From Agroathelia rolfsii (taxonomy: Eukaryota; Basidiomycota; Agaricomycetes; Amylocorticiales; Amylocorticiaceae): 64,000 nucleotides of DNA. Positions within the stretch are counted from its first letter, which is position 1. Every line of letters starts with the position of its first letter. The stretch lies in NCBI GenBank assembly GCA_018343915.1, contig JABRWF010000002.1, forward strand, positions 5,084,001 to 5,148,000, given 5' to 3'. The notes below the pieces were generated by a model, which had not been told where the DNA came from, made no database searches, and saw nothing but the letters and a program-made list of their open reading frames with translations. The position numbers and the translations under genes are program-made. Shown here piece after piece: positions 21,191 through 31,776 of this stretch.

Positions 21191-21982
21191 TGTCAAGGGT
21201 TCACCCTCTTGACCTTATTGCAAAGTACCGCGAACGCAAGTTTTCCCAGAGACACCTAATCCCTTATCTATTGGGGCAGGTGTACGGTACTCTTGGCTTA
21301 CGTTCACTCGTGCGTCACTCCTTGTATTTATAACTACTTTTACTTAGGCTTCATGCCTCTTTATACTTTGTCTTAGTAAGACTACCACTAAGCTTCACAC
21401 TTAGTGATAGAATGAAGAGTGAATGGGGGCGATGCACTAGGCTAGGCCTTAAAGATGAACCCTGAAGGCGAAGATTTAATTAGTTAACTTATTGGGGATA
21501 CAGAACTGGGTTGTTACTTACCTAAAGGCGAAGAGAACAAAGCTAAGCCTCCAGGTAAGAACTACATGCACTATTTATATGATTTCAGAATGGTCCGTGC
21601 TGTGCTAGCAAGGCTATGCCACAGTGGAGTTAGAAGTTTTTAAAATATCACATGCGGGGGAGAACATTTACCCTAGCTCCGACGGGCAACCGTGCGGAAC
21701 ACCGTAGAACGGAGTAGAACCGGTATCTGCCAGGAATTGTTCAGTGAGCAGAATGTTCTGGAATTCCAGGCTGTGCGTCTGATGGTTGAACGTTAAAAGG
21801 CACACAGCCTTGTTACCTAATCCTGTAGCGCAGCACTTAGACACATGAGGGCCAGTCACGGGCTCCGCATTGCCTACAGCCTACGCCCTGAGGGGTAAAA
21901 AAGGAAAAAAAACAACAAAATAAGAAGAAAGATTGTAGTCCGAATAATACAGAGAAATGCCGAAAATTTCCAACTCATGACA
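21191..21982 (-). mobile_element. solo LTR family S, young
   Basis: 792 bp, TGTCAAGGGTTCACC to TTTCCAACTCATGACA, exact TSD CTTTT at 21186-21190 and 21983-21987. On the minus strand TATAAATA (21579-21572), the leader 11-mer AGCTTTGTTCT (21544-21534) and a 60-nt GT-AG intron-like segment (21521-21462) can be read. CpG content is high for this region. Confidence 0.92.
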
Positions 21983-22494
21983 CTTTTCATGAGTGCTGCA
22001 CATAATGTAGAAGTAAACCTCATAAAGGAAGAAATACTGTCCAATTGGAGATATTAGTACAACAACAACCTGCAAGTAGATCTCCAATATAGTGATCCAG
22101 ATGCTATGGATATTTCTGCAACAATCTTGGGAGGGAAACCCAAGTCATTAAAAAACCTATTCATGAGTATAGGATCTACCTAGTAGTCCTCCCCATTGCA
22201 AGTAGCTGCAATACAAAACCATACTGCTACAACATCTAATAACCCTTTCCAATAAAATGACATTGTATGTTATAATTGTCAGAAAAAGGGTTACATTGCC
22301 TGGGATTGTCAAAGCCCAAAAGTAGACAGGGTTAAACCTAACAACCCATTCCAAAAAGTGGCTATGGCTTTATTGACAACACCAATGCCAACACTGGCAG
22401 TGGATAGCTAGAATTCATCCACTATGATATAGCAAGACATACTCAACATGCTACAAGAACAGGGGTAAATAATTGTAGCCCTTAAAGACAAATT

Positions 22495-22504
22495 GGGTTT
22501 TTAG
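22495..22504 (+). other. -1 frameshift site at gag-pol junction, element 1
   Basis: In gag frame the bases are TTG GGT TTT TAG, giving the heptamer G GGT TTT just before the stop. A -1 slip puts the ribosome into the pol frame (next codons TTA GAA TGG), which continues to protease. The same arrangement occurs at 53220-53229 and, with TAA, at 37302-37311. Confidence 0.65.
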
Positions 22505-25500
22505 AATGGTCAGAGTATGAGGCTAATGCTTCTAACCAATATATGCAAAATAAAATTTCTTCCTTCTCTATTTCTTCTTCTTTCTCAATTTCTTCCTCCT
22601 CTGTATATGGTATGAATGGACAACACCTAAAGATTCCTTTAATGTTCTATAGACATTCTTCTACAATTTCTATATCTGCAATAATTGATTCTAGTGCTTC
22701 TTCTATATTTATTAATAAAAAATTCATAGACAAAAAAAATAAAAACTTTGAAATTACAAAAGCAAATTCCTCTGTACAACATAGACAACTCACTAAATGC
22801 AATAGGGTTCATTTCTGAATATATAATTCTTTTAACCCAAATTGGTATAGAACAACAATATTTGGTCTTTTTAGTAGTAGATATTGGTATAGAAGATATA
22901 ATCTTGGGTATTGATTAGTTACAACTAGAAAACCCCCTTATCAACGGGAAAAAAGGACATATTACTCTAATAGACAATTTACTAAAAGATAAGGAGTATA
23001 AAAAAATTGAAAAAATCATAAAAGATGAGGGTTCTTCTCCACAACTTGCTGCAACCCTGGGTTTGCTACCCTAGTACCAAAAACATGCCAAGGTCTTTTT
23101 AGAAATAGACTCTCAACATTTTTCAACTAGTAAACCATATAATCACAAAATTGAACTAGTAGAAGGAGCAGAAATGAAAAGAGAAAAGGTATACCCACTA
23201 TCAATCCCTGAACTAAAGGAGTTGGATACATACCTGGAAGAGAATTTAGCTAAAGGATATATAAGAAAATCCCAAAGCCCTTATGCCTCCCCATTTTTCT
23301 TTATCCCTAAAAAGAATAGGAAACTCAGGCCTATAATGGATTATTACAAATTAAATAATATCACTATAAAGAATTTGTATCCACTTCCACTCATCTCTTC
23401 TATTGTTAATGGACTTTCAAGGGCAAGGATATTTACCAAACTAGATTTACAATAGGGGTACAATAATGTACTTATAAAAGATAGACACTAAGAGTAAGCA
23501 ACATTTATAACTCCTTATGGATTGTTTGAGCCCCTGGTAATGACATTTGGTCTATACAATGCCCCAGCCACGTTTCAAGCCGTGATAGATAAAATATTAG
23601 CAGACCTAATTGTACAAGGATTAGTGTATATATATATAGACAACATTATTATTGCTACTGCCAATCTAGAAGAACACCAATACTTAGTACATAAGGTACT
23701 TAAACAATTAGCAGAAAACAACCTCTTTGCTAATTTGGAGAAGTGCTTATTTGAAGTACCAAAGGTGGAATTCCTAGGAGTAATTATTAGCCACAACCAT
23801 ATACAAATAACCAATGATAAAGTACAAGCTATCCTTGACTGGCCAACTCCTATAATAGTCAAAGATGTACAGAAATTCAGAGGTCTGGTAAATTACTACC
23901 AATGATTTATCAAGGGTTTCAGTGATATAAATAAGCCCCTAGATAAACTAACAGGCAAAGGCACTTGGAAATAGGAAAAGGAGGAACAAGAATTATTTGA
24001 CAAGCTTAAAAAGGCTTTTACTATAGTACTGGTATTAGCCATTTATGACCATCAACAAGAAAGTTGAATTGAGACAGATGCCTCTGGATACACTACTGGA
24101 GGAGTATTCTCCCAGCTATAGGATGATGGTAATTGGTACCCTATTGCTTTTCACTCTAAATCTATGGATGATGCACAACAAAATTATGATATCTAGGATA
24201 AAGAGATGCTGGCAATTATCTGGGCATTAGAAGAATAGTGCCATTATATTATAGGATTACCAAAACTAGTAGAAATCTGGTCAGATCATAAAAACCTAGA
24301 GTATTGAGCAATAAGCTAACACCTTAGCAGGCAACAAGCACATTATTACCGGATCCTATAAGAATACCACTTTGTATTATGCTATAAAAAAGGATCCACC
24401 AATGGACAAGTTGATGCCTTATCTCAACAACCTGATTTCTATACCAAAGATTCACAGGACAACTATAATATTACCATACTCCAACCCACCCATTTCAAAA
24501 TAATGGCTGCAAGAAGAGGTTACATAGTAATGAAAGGAGAAAGGGAAATTTTGACTGAGATACAACAGGAGAGCACCAAGTTGCTAGAATTCCTCTATCA
24601 AATTGTCAAAATTGGTTCCCAACAAATAACACCAGAATTGTAGGATTGGGAAACAGAGGATGGCTTGGTACTATATTGGGATAAGGTGTTTATACCACCC
24701 AAAAAAGAACTAAAAGAAAAAAGTTTGGTCAAATATCATAATTCAGCACTAGTAGGACATCCAGGATACACAAAGACTTTGGAACTTATAAGTAGAAATT
24801 ACTATTGGATTAAAATAATAAAAGACATAAACCAATATATAGATTCATGCCTATTATGCCAAGTTAATAAACCAAGTCAATAAGCATTACCTGGACTACT
24901 ACAACCTCTTCTGGTATCAGGGAAACTATAGGAACACATTACATCAGATCTAATTGTGAAACTACCTAAATCACATAGGTATGATTCAATCCTAGTAGTA
25001 GTAGATTGGCTCATAAAATTGGCACATTTTATACCCACCAATGAAAATATCACTGCTAAAGATGTAGCTAATCTCTATGTAAAAGATATATTCAAATTAT
25101 ATGGTGTTCCATCAACATGGACCTTAGATTGTGGACTCTAGTTTACAAGCCAGGTTATAAAAGATATACATGGCAGTTTACACATTAAAACAGCACTGTC
25201 TATAGTATATCAACCACAAAGTGATAGACAGACTGAACAAGTAAACTAGAAGGTAGAACAATACCTAAGGATCTTTTGTAACCACAGACAAACAAACTAG
25301 GCTAACTTACTACTATATGTAGAGTTCATGCATAACAATCAGAGAAACAAAAGTATATACTCTAGTGCTTTTGAACTAACCTATGGTTATGTGCCTAACT
25401 AGGAAGCTAAGGATATTCCAAATGCCACCCTGTTAAGTCTCGGATGGATGGAGATAGCAGAAAAGGGAAGGGGCGGAGCGGAACGGAAGTGGAGACGGAG

Positions 25501-26662
25501 TGAACAGGAGTAGAGATGGGAGAGTGGATAGGAAAGGAGAGGGGTGACCAGACTTGGCCAAGACGTATGTGTCAGGCCCTTACCTAGTTGTAGTCTAAGA
25601 CAGGAGTCAGACAGGAGAAGGGGAACTAAGTTAATTTCCAAACTGAGGTAGCTAGGTACATGCTAGGTTAGTATAAATACTATAGTAACAGGAGGATACC
25701 AAGAGGAATAGAAATGAAGTGAGACGGAGAGTGGGAAATGGAATACAGGGCGCGAATAAGCCAAAACTATCTATGTGAACAAGGGTACCAGAACGTATGG
25801 GGAAAATGATGGGAAAACAGGATACATGAGAAGAGGAAAAGACTCCGGGACCCTGGTCAGGCACCGAGCAAGGGGTCGCTGGTTCTGACACCTAAATTGC
25901 GGATGGCGGAGAGTGGAAGTTGGGAGCCGGAGAGGTGCCTTTGGTTGTTGGATGGTAGTGGGTGAGGGTGAGTGGGGACATGTTGGAAATGTCGGAGTGG
26001 GAGCCACTTGTGCGCGGAGGGGGTTGTGACACACCCCTAGAGCCTTCAATTGGATTGAAAATACAAAAGAAGCACAAAAAGAGGTACAGGCAGCATTAGA
26101 ACTAGCTAGGGAACAAATGGAACAGTCCTACAATAAAGGGAAAAAGATGTTCCCAGACCTAGAGGAAGGACAGGAAGTTTGGTTAAATATACAAAATTTA
26201 AAGCTTGATAGACCATCCAAAAAACTAAGTTAAAAATGAATTGGACCCTATAAAGTAGAAAAGAAACTAAACAACCTAAACTACCAACTGGCCCTACTAG
26301 ATAACCTCAGAATCTATAATGTTTTCCATGTACACTTGCTTAAACTACACTATATATTGGACTGGCATCAAAAACCTCTACCCCTAGTAGAAGTAGAAGG
26401 AGAAGAAGAGTATGAAATAGAAGAAGTACTCAATTCAAGAATACAACAAGGGAGACTAGAATTCCTAGTAACATAGAAAGAGTACCCAGGAGAACAAACC
26501 TGGGTTAGGGAATTAGATATACATGTAGATGAAGCAATTAGGGATTTTTACAAATCAAACCTAAGTGTACCTAGAAAAATCAGTGTAGCATTATTCAATC
26601 TCTTACCCTTTTAAAACTGGGAAAACTTAATAAAATGGCAATCCAAGGTAGATTGCCCCTAA
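22505..26662 (+). pseudogene. pol: pol of gypsy element 1 (PR-RT-RH-IN-chromodomain)
   Basis: Chromovirus polyprotein remnant. Protease at about 22620-22820 (IIDSSASSIFINKKFI, normally DSGA). RT at 23040-23930 ([35 protein letters not shown], then YIDNIIIA in the catalytic box). RNase H at about 24000-24440. Integrase with HHCC finger (HNSALVGHPGYTKTLELI…DSCLLCQVNK, 24735-24870) and DDE core (LIVKLPKSHRYDSILVVVDWL, TLDCGL), split by Y at 25431-26031 (TSD CACCC). Chromodomain about 26390-26560 (EYEIEEVLNSRIQQGRLEFLV). Stop TAA 26660-26662 lies at the polypurine tract. Many premature stops. Confidence 0.9.
25431..26031 (-). mobile_element. solo LTR family Y (reverse), young
   Basis: 601 bp, TGTTAAGTCTCGGATGG to GGGGGTTGTGACA, exact TSD CACCC at 25426-25430 and 26032-26036. 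Keeps many CpG dinucleotides, unlike the pol around it. Confidence 0.93.
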
Positions 26663-26673
26663 GGAGGGGGTAA
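26663..26673 (+). promoter_or_regulatory. polypurine tract of gypsy element 1
   Basis: GGAGGGGG then TAA directly before the 3' LTR; priming site for plus-strand DNA in LTR elements. Equivalent tracts: 42503-42513 and 56784-56794. Confidence 0.75.
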
Positions 26674-27616
26674 TGTTACAAGATGCTTGTTGTACTATAA
26701 ATTTATTTAGAATTTCTTACTATTTTTCTGAATTTTTCCTGATTTTTCTTTATTTTTTAATATATAACTTGCATATTACATAAACATTATATAATCACCC
26801 TGATGACTAAGCAAGTTATGTGACTAGTCAATGCATGACTGGCCATCATGTGACAGCTAGTCATATGATATATTATGTATACATAAGTCTAGAATATAAG
26901 CCCAGACTATGATATTATGATAGACTTATTATAATGCAATATTATACTATACTTAGCACCCCTGTGCACAGACCATGCACCAGTACACAGACCAGGTAGA
27001 ATTAGTATATAACCCTGTAGTGCTCCTACCTAAAAATCCAGATTTTTTCTCTTTATCTTTAGATAAGCACAAGTAGTGCTATATATTAAGTAATAACTAA
27101 TATAATAAAAACTTTGTCTTTAGAGTCCCTATCTCTCACTCTCCCTTCCCTACAAATCCCTTGAGCTCTGTGCTAGAGGGTTACAAGTCAGCTCAGTGCT
27201 ACTTATAGTAGAGGTGTGCTTTGTGCTACCTCTGTAAGTGTATATAAGACAGGTCCAGCCTATTAGTAGTGACTAATTGCATTTGCTATATACACCATAG
27301 ACATTGTGCTTAGTATACTCACCCAACAAAAGCTATACACCTAGTTGGTCAGGGTTAAGATACCTCTATCTATATCTATATACACAAGACAACTTGTGTT
27401 TCAACTATAGGCCTTGCTGGAAAGTGTTTATACTTAGAGTACAGCTTGGTAATAGAAGAACTTGAGTGTTACGAGTCGCTCGTTGTATTATAAATTTACT
27501 TAGAATTTTTCATTATTTTTCCGATTTTTCTCTGATTTTTCTCTATTTTTTGGTGTATAATATGTATATTACATAAGCAGACATTACATAAGTACTTTGA
27601 TGACTAAGTAAGTCAT

Positions 27617-27665
27617 GTGATCAGTCATCATGTGACTGGCCATCATGTGACCACTAGTCATGTGA
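27617..27665 (+). promoter_or_regulatory. cluster of CATGTGAY motifs in A LTR U3
   Basis: Four CATGTGA boxes (near 27616, 27628, 27645 and 27658), mostly within GTCATGTGAC or TCATGTGAC, are spaced about 12-17 bp, about 100-150 bp before the TATA box. CATGTG is an E-box-type core. All A LTR copies show the cluster, in decayed form. Confidence 0.6.
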
Positions 27666-27724
27666 CACATTATGTAAGCAATGACTCACTATGGTGCAAT
27701 ATCGCATCATACTTAGCACCACTG

Positions 27725-27775
27725 TGCACAGACCATGTACCCCATGCACAGACCAGGTAGAATTAGTATATAACC
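27725..27775 (+). promoter_or_regulatory. core promoter of A LTR: paired TGCACAGACCA and TATA
   Basis: TGCACAGACCA occurs at 27725-27735 and 27745-27755, exactly 20 bp apart, followed by TATATAA at about 27768-27774. The leader 11-mer starts 34 nt downstream, where a transcript would be expected to begin. Related pairs precede the TATA box in S and T. Confidence 0.65.
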
Positions 27776-27824
27776 CTGTAGTGCCCCTGCCTGAAGACCC
27801 CAGATTCGTTCTCTTCGTCTTCAG

Positions 27825-27884
27825 GTAAGCACAGATAGTGCTTTGTATTAAGTAGTCACTAACATAATAAAACTTCGTCTTCAG
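27825..27884 (+). other. 60-nt intron-like segment in A LTR leader
   Basis: Donor CTTCAG|GTAAGC, branch-like CACTAAC, acceptor CTTCGTCTTCAG|AG. The 12-mer CTTCGTCTTCAG ends both the upstream exon (27813-27824) and the intron (27873-27884). Expected first exon is only ~23 nt if transcription starts at 27802. Confidence 0.7.
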
Positions 27885-28430
27885 AGTCCCTATCTCTCTC
27901 CCCCTCCCTATAAAATCCTCTCTGCTTCGTGCTAGGAGGTTGTGAGCGTGCTCAGTGCTGCTTACAGTAGAGGTGTGCTCCGTGCTACCTCCGTGTGCAT
28001 ACATAAGACAGGTCCAGCCCTCTGGGTGACCATTTGTACTTGCAATAACACAAACAATCATAGTGCTTAGTGCACCCAAGCAAGCAAGGACTCCGCTCTG
28101 AGCTTGTTGCAGTTAAGATACCCTGCACCCCTATTAACATACACAAGACCCCGGGTGTTACAACAGTAGACCTTGCTTGAAAGTCTTGCAGACTTAGAGT
28201 AAAGCTTGGTGACTAGCGTACTCCAGAGTGAGTGAAAGTTAAGACAGGGCACAAGGAGTGTACACCTGCGCTTCCCAGGCCTTGGGAGAAGTAAAACAGC
28301 CATTACAGGCTACCTCGCACTTTACAGAGGTTTTCGTAGGCTCTGGTTGAGTTTTAGTGGCAAGAGACTGGTGTGCTCTTGACATTGAGTTTGCATAAGA
28401 ATAGAAACTCAGTACTAAGAAGTGTACACC

Positions 28431-29031
28431 TATCACAACCCCCTCTGTGCACAAGTGGCTCCTACTCCGACATTTCTGACATGTCTCCACTTACCCTTGC
28501 CCACTACCATCCAATAACCAAAGACACCTCTCTGGCTCCCAACTTCCACTCTCCACCTTCTGCAATTTGGGCATCAGAACCAGTGACCCCTTGCTTGGCA
28601 CCCAACCAGAGTCCTGGAGTCTTTTCTTCTTCTCACGTATCCTGTTTTCCCATTATTTTCCCCACACATTCTGGTACTCTTGTTCACATAGATAGTTTCA
28701 GCCCATTTGTGCCCTGTATTCTGTTTTCCACTCTCCATCTCACTTTATTTCTATTCCTCTTGGTATCCTCCTACTACTATAGTATTTATACTGACCTAGC
28801 ATGTACCTAGCTACCTCAGTTTGGAAATCAACTTAGTTCTCCTTCTCCTATCTGACTCCTGTCTTAGACTACAACTAGGCAAGGGCCTGACACATACGTC
28901 TTGGCCAAGTCCAGTTACCCCTCTCCTTTCCTATCCACTCTCCCATCTCTACTCCTGCTTACTCCATCTCTGCTTCTGTTCCACTCCGCCCCTTCCCTTT
29001 TCTACTATCTCCGTCCATCTGAGACTTAACA
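28431..29031 (+). mobile_element. solo LTR family Y
   Basis: 601 bp, TATCACAACCCCCTC to GAGACTTAACA, exact TSD ACACC at 28426-28430 and 29032-29036. Confidence 0.92.
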
Positions 29032-29145
29032 ACACCCCTGCATCCCAAGCTCTAGGAAGTGTAAAACAGGTATTACTGCCTACCCCATACCTTATAGGGG
29101 TTACTATGAGCCTTGGTTGAGTTTTGGTGGTAAGAGTTAGGTGTA

Positions 29146-29992
29146 TATTAAGGTTTGCACTCTTGACTACCTCAACAATAGAAGTAATCACATCTACTAC
29201 ACCACAAAGTATATGCTGTACTACTAATAAGTCTTCTAGTATACTCTGAGTCTGCAAGACTTTTCACCAGGCTACTGTTTGCTAATGATGCATTTTCTTT
29301 GTTTAATAGTAGTATGTAATTCAAGACTTCTGTAATGTCTAGAGGCTTATCTTAGAGGGGTAGTCCCTTAAGTTATACTTATGCCCTTGATTTATTAGGG
29401 ACTTTAGCAAAATAGGGGAAGGGGTGTGGGAGAGAGAGAGAGGGGCTTATATGTAATGTAGAGAGTGCTTACTTAGTCCTTATACAATCTAGAGGCTGAC
29501 TAAGCATACTAGGAGGGCAAGAGGGGGTGTATATACTAGGATAATGAGCCTAAAGGCAAATTTATTAGTAAGTGTGTCTATTACATGAGCTACTACTCAC
29601 CTAAAGGCAAAAGGTCAAAGCTAAGGCCTTTAGGGAGCATTATAGGGTCCTTATATACATAAACAAGGGCTATGCTAAGGTTCATGCATAGCCTCTTGGA
29701 AATGTCAAAGAAAGCTTTAATAATAGTGTAAACGGATGACTGAGCATAATAGCATGCTTATTGCCTTATGCTGAGTGATCCTTAGCCTAACAATAAAATA
29801 GTCTAGGCTATGCTTACTAAATAGGCACCAGTACAAGGGAACTATAATGGCTGGTCATGTGACTAAGCACTATGTAATCCTTTGCCTTGTTAGGTAAATA
29901 AATAATAAAAAAGATATAGAAAATGGAAAATAAATTGTTAAAATACAAGAAAAATAGAGAAAAATCAGGAGAGTCTGGGTGTACCTATAACA
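29146..29992 (-). mobile_element. solo LTR family W, uninterrupted
   Basis: 847 bp, TATTAAGGTTTGCAC to GGTGTACCTATAACA; TSD GTGTA (29141-29145) against GTGTG (29993-29997). On the minus strand: TATATAA (29657), leader 11-mer AGCTTTGACCT (29622-29612) and a 51-nt intron-like segment (29600-29550; GTGAGT, TACTAAT, TTTAG) flanked by direct repeats CCTAAAGGCAAA. Confidence 0.9.
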
Positions 29993-30006
29993 GTGTGCTC
30001 TTGACA

Positions 30007-31040
30007 CATAAAAGCCATCCCAAAATTCCTTGTGGAGGTAGTGCCTTGTCTAAGATTTCAAAGTTGATCTCTAGCTGCTACTTTTTCATCAAAAGCCCTA
30101 AAAAGTGTTTTGAAACTTTGCAGTACTTCTGCAAATATAACAGGCCCTTCTGCCCTTTGGCCTTCTCCTACTCTCCTGATTTCATTATACTACAGATTAG
30201 ACCATGTGGTAGCACCATCAATCATTAACCCTAAAAGGTATTTTACTTTTTCTTCTTTGGTAACATATACTCTAGGGTTAAGTTCCAGATGAGCTTGGAA
30301 CTTTTAAATAAATAGGTGGAAACTAATCTATTGCCTATCAAAGGTGGGAGGAGGGTGGCTAATTTCTTTTGGTTTGGCTAGAGATCCTTGTTGATTTTGG
30401 ATCCATTACATCATAGTAGTTTGATTTGCCACTAGGATCTACAATAGGTCTATATTAGTAATAGGGGCAGAGGGTTGGGGTTGTTCAGCCATTGGGGATT
30501 GTGTATATAGGGTAAAAGGAGTTGGTAGGATAGATGTTTATATAAAAGGAAACAGGGGTAAGAAAGTGGGATTTTCTACATTGGAGGATTTGTATTCTCC
30601 TGAAGATGTATCTTCACCACTTTCTTCCTTTAGAGTTTAACTAGGATTATAGTCTTGGTATGAAATGATAGGCAAGCTCAACAGTAATTACTAGAGACTC
30701 CCAAAGTGATTTATATAAAGGATAAAAGCTTTTGTTGCCCTTTGAGCTAGGCCTACTTCTACTAAAGTTTTTTACTTGTTTTGGGCTACTTGTAGTAACT
30801 GGAGTCTTTTTTGTCTATCTACTTGGGTGTTATTCCCTTTAATAGCTCAAAAAAACCAATCCAACTATGGATACTAATACTACTTGCAAGCTGGCCAAGA
30901 ATACTCCCAAAACAAGAAAATGTATGAAGATAAAGACTACTACTTGTATAGATAAAATAACTGTGGTAGTTTTACTAAATTTCTATGGTAATTGTTTCTT
31001 TGCTCAAAGTAATGTGGCTCACTATACCACCTCTAGTATA
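30007..31040 (-). pseudogene. gag: gag of gypsy element 0, N-terminal part
   Basis: Continues the minus-strand gag broken at 17822 by gypsy element 1 (both ends share CATAA). Read right to left it holds the leader, the Ser/Pro-rich N-terminus and the capsid-like region (reverse complement of 50560-51550). The ATG corresponding to MAKQP is near 30494. Stops are frequent. Confidence 0.82.
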
Positions 31041-31068
31041 TAGAGCAACTAGAACAGAAAAGAAAGGG

Positions 31069-31079
31069 AGATTCATTCT
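31069..31079 (-). promoter_or_regulatory. primer-binding site of gypsy element 0
   Basis: Minus strand reads AGAATGAATCT, 2 nt from the LTR end at 31082. Elements 1 and 3 have AGAACAAATCT; both are explained by C-to-T decay on opposite strands of an ancestral AGAACGAATCT, the exact complement of the undecayed leader AGATTCGTTCT at 27802. Confidence 0.72.
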
Positions 31080-31081
31080 AA

Positions 31082-31190
31082 TATCAAGAGTACACTAGAC
31101 TCTTATCACTAAAAACTCAACCAATGTCTATAGAAACCCCTTGAAGGTATGGGATAGATAGTAAGGCCTTTTTTACTCTTTCTAGGACTT
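31082..31190 (-). mobile_element. 5' LTR of gypsy element 0, inner part
   Basis: TATCAAGAGTACACTAG onward matches the reverse A LTR for ~110 bp, then Y intervenes. The remaining part resumes at 44022-44528; about 370 bp of LTR between them is lost. Confidence 0.8.
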
Positions 31191-31776
31191 TGTCATGACC
31201 TCCTCTATGCACAAGTAGTTTCCACTCCAATATTTCCAACATATCCCTACTCACCCTTGCCCACTACTATCTAATAACTAAAGACACCTCTTTAGCTCCC
31301 AACCTCTGCTCTTCACCCTCTGCAATTTGAGTATTGGAACTAGCGACCCCTTGCTTTGTACCTAATTAGAGTCCTAGAGTCTTTTCCTTTTCTTATGTAT
31401 CCTATTTTCCCATTATTCCCCCATATATTCTGGTATCCTTATTTATATAGATAGTTTTGGCCCATTTATGCCTTATATTCCATTTCCTACTCTCTATCTC
31501 ACTTTATTTCTATTTCTCTTGGTATCCTCCTGCTACTATAGTATTTATATCAACCTAGCTACCTTAGTTTGGAAATCAACTTAGTCCCCCTTCTCCTATC
31601 TAACTGCTATTCTAGACTACAACTAGGCAAGGGCCTGATGCATACATCTTGGCAAAGTCTGGTCACCCCTCTCCTTTCCTATCTACTCTCCTATCTCTAC
31701 TCCTGTTTACTCTATCTCTACTTCCATTCCACTCTGCTCCCTCTCTTTCTACTATCTCCATCTATTTAAGACTTAA
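31191..31776 (+). mobile_element. LTR family Y, last 2 bp missing
   Basis: TGTCATGACCTCCTC to AAGACTTAA, where the final CA is replaced by the TG of the next A LTR. Left flank is GACTT; no matching right TSD is found, so a rearrangement occurred at its right side. Confidence 0.8.

Larger units (their letters stand above)
19010..22504 (+). pseudogene. gag: gag of gypsy element 1, split by two family S copies
   Basis: The structural protein of the chromovirus. An ATG at 19353 (MAKQP) begins a frame shared by all copies, but a same-frame peptide with stops at former Gln codons continues upstream to about 19010 (…GLAQRAIK…, then a Ser/Pro/Thr-rich stretch), so the true start may be earlier. It contains the capsid-like VTEEEKVK-type region, then at 22260-22320 a zinc knuckle reading CYNCQKKGYIAWDC where CCHC should have His. 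The frame ends LKDKLGF then TAG at 22502-22504. Family S copies at 19864-21085 and 21191-21982 interrupt it. Confidence 0.85.
27477..28384 (+). mobile_element. solo LTR family A, youngest copy
   Basis: 908 bp, TGTTACGAGTCGCTCG to GTGCTCTTGACA, exact TSD TTGAG at 27472-27476 and 28385-28389. CpG retained in the leader (AGATTCGTTCT at 27802-27812), which makes this the best reference for the A promoter. Confidence 0.93.
17823..30006 (+). mobile_element. gypsy element 1 (chromovirus A), full length with nested LTRs
   Basis: Two A LTRs (17823-18774 and 26674-30006) flank gag and pol remnants. Exact TSD CATAA at 17818-17822 and 30007-30011, inside gag of element 0. Nested inside are two family S copies, two Y, one A and one W. 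After removing them the element is about 7 kb. All reading frames are broken. Confidence 0.93.
26674..30006 (+). mobile_element. 3' LTR of gypsy element 1, split by A, Y and W
   Basis: A-family LTR segments 26674-27476, 28390-28430, 29037-29145 and 29998-30006. Each inserted LTR (27477-28384, 28431-29031, 29146-29992) has its own TSD, so the order of pieces is secure. Ends GTGCTCTTGACA. Confidence 0.9.

Noticed and set aside
28239..28490. Recurring antisense frame MSRAHxxLxTKTQPxP… in the A LTR end (also 11311, 43282, 47999)
   Set aside because: It covers the LTR terminus in reverse, changes length in every copy and lacks a plausible start context; explained by the repeat itself.
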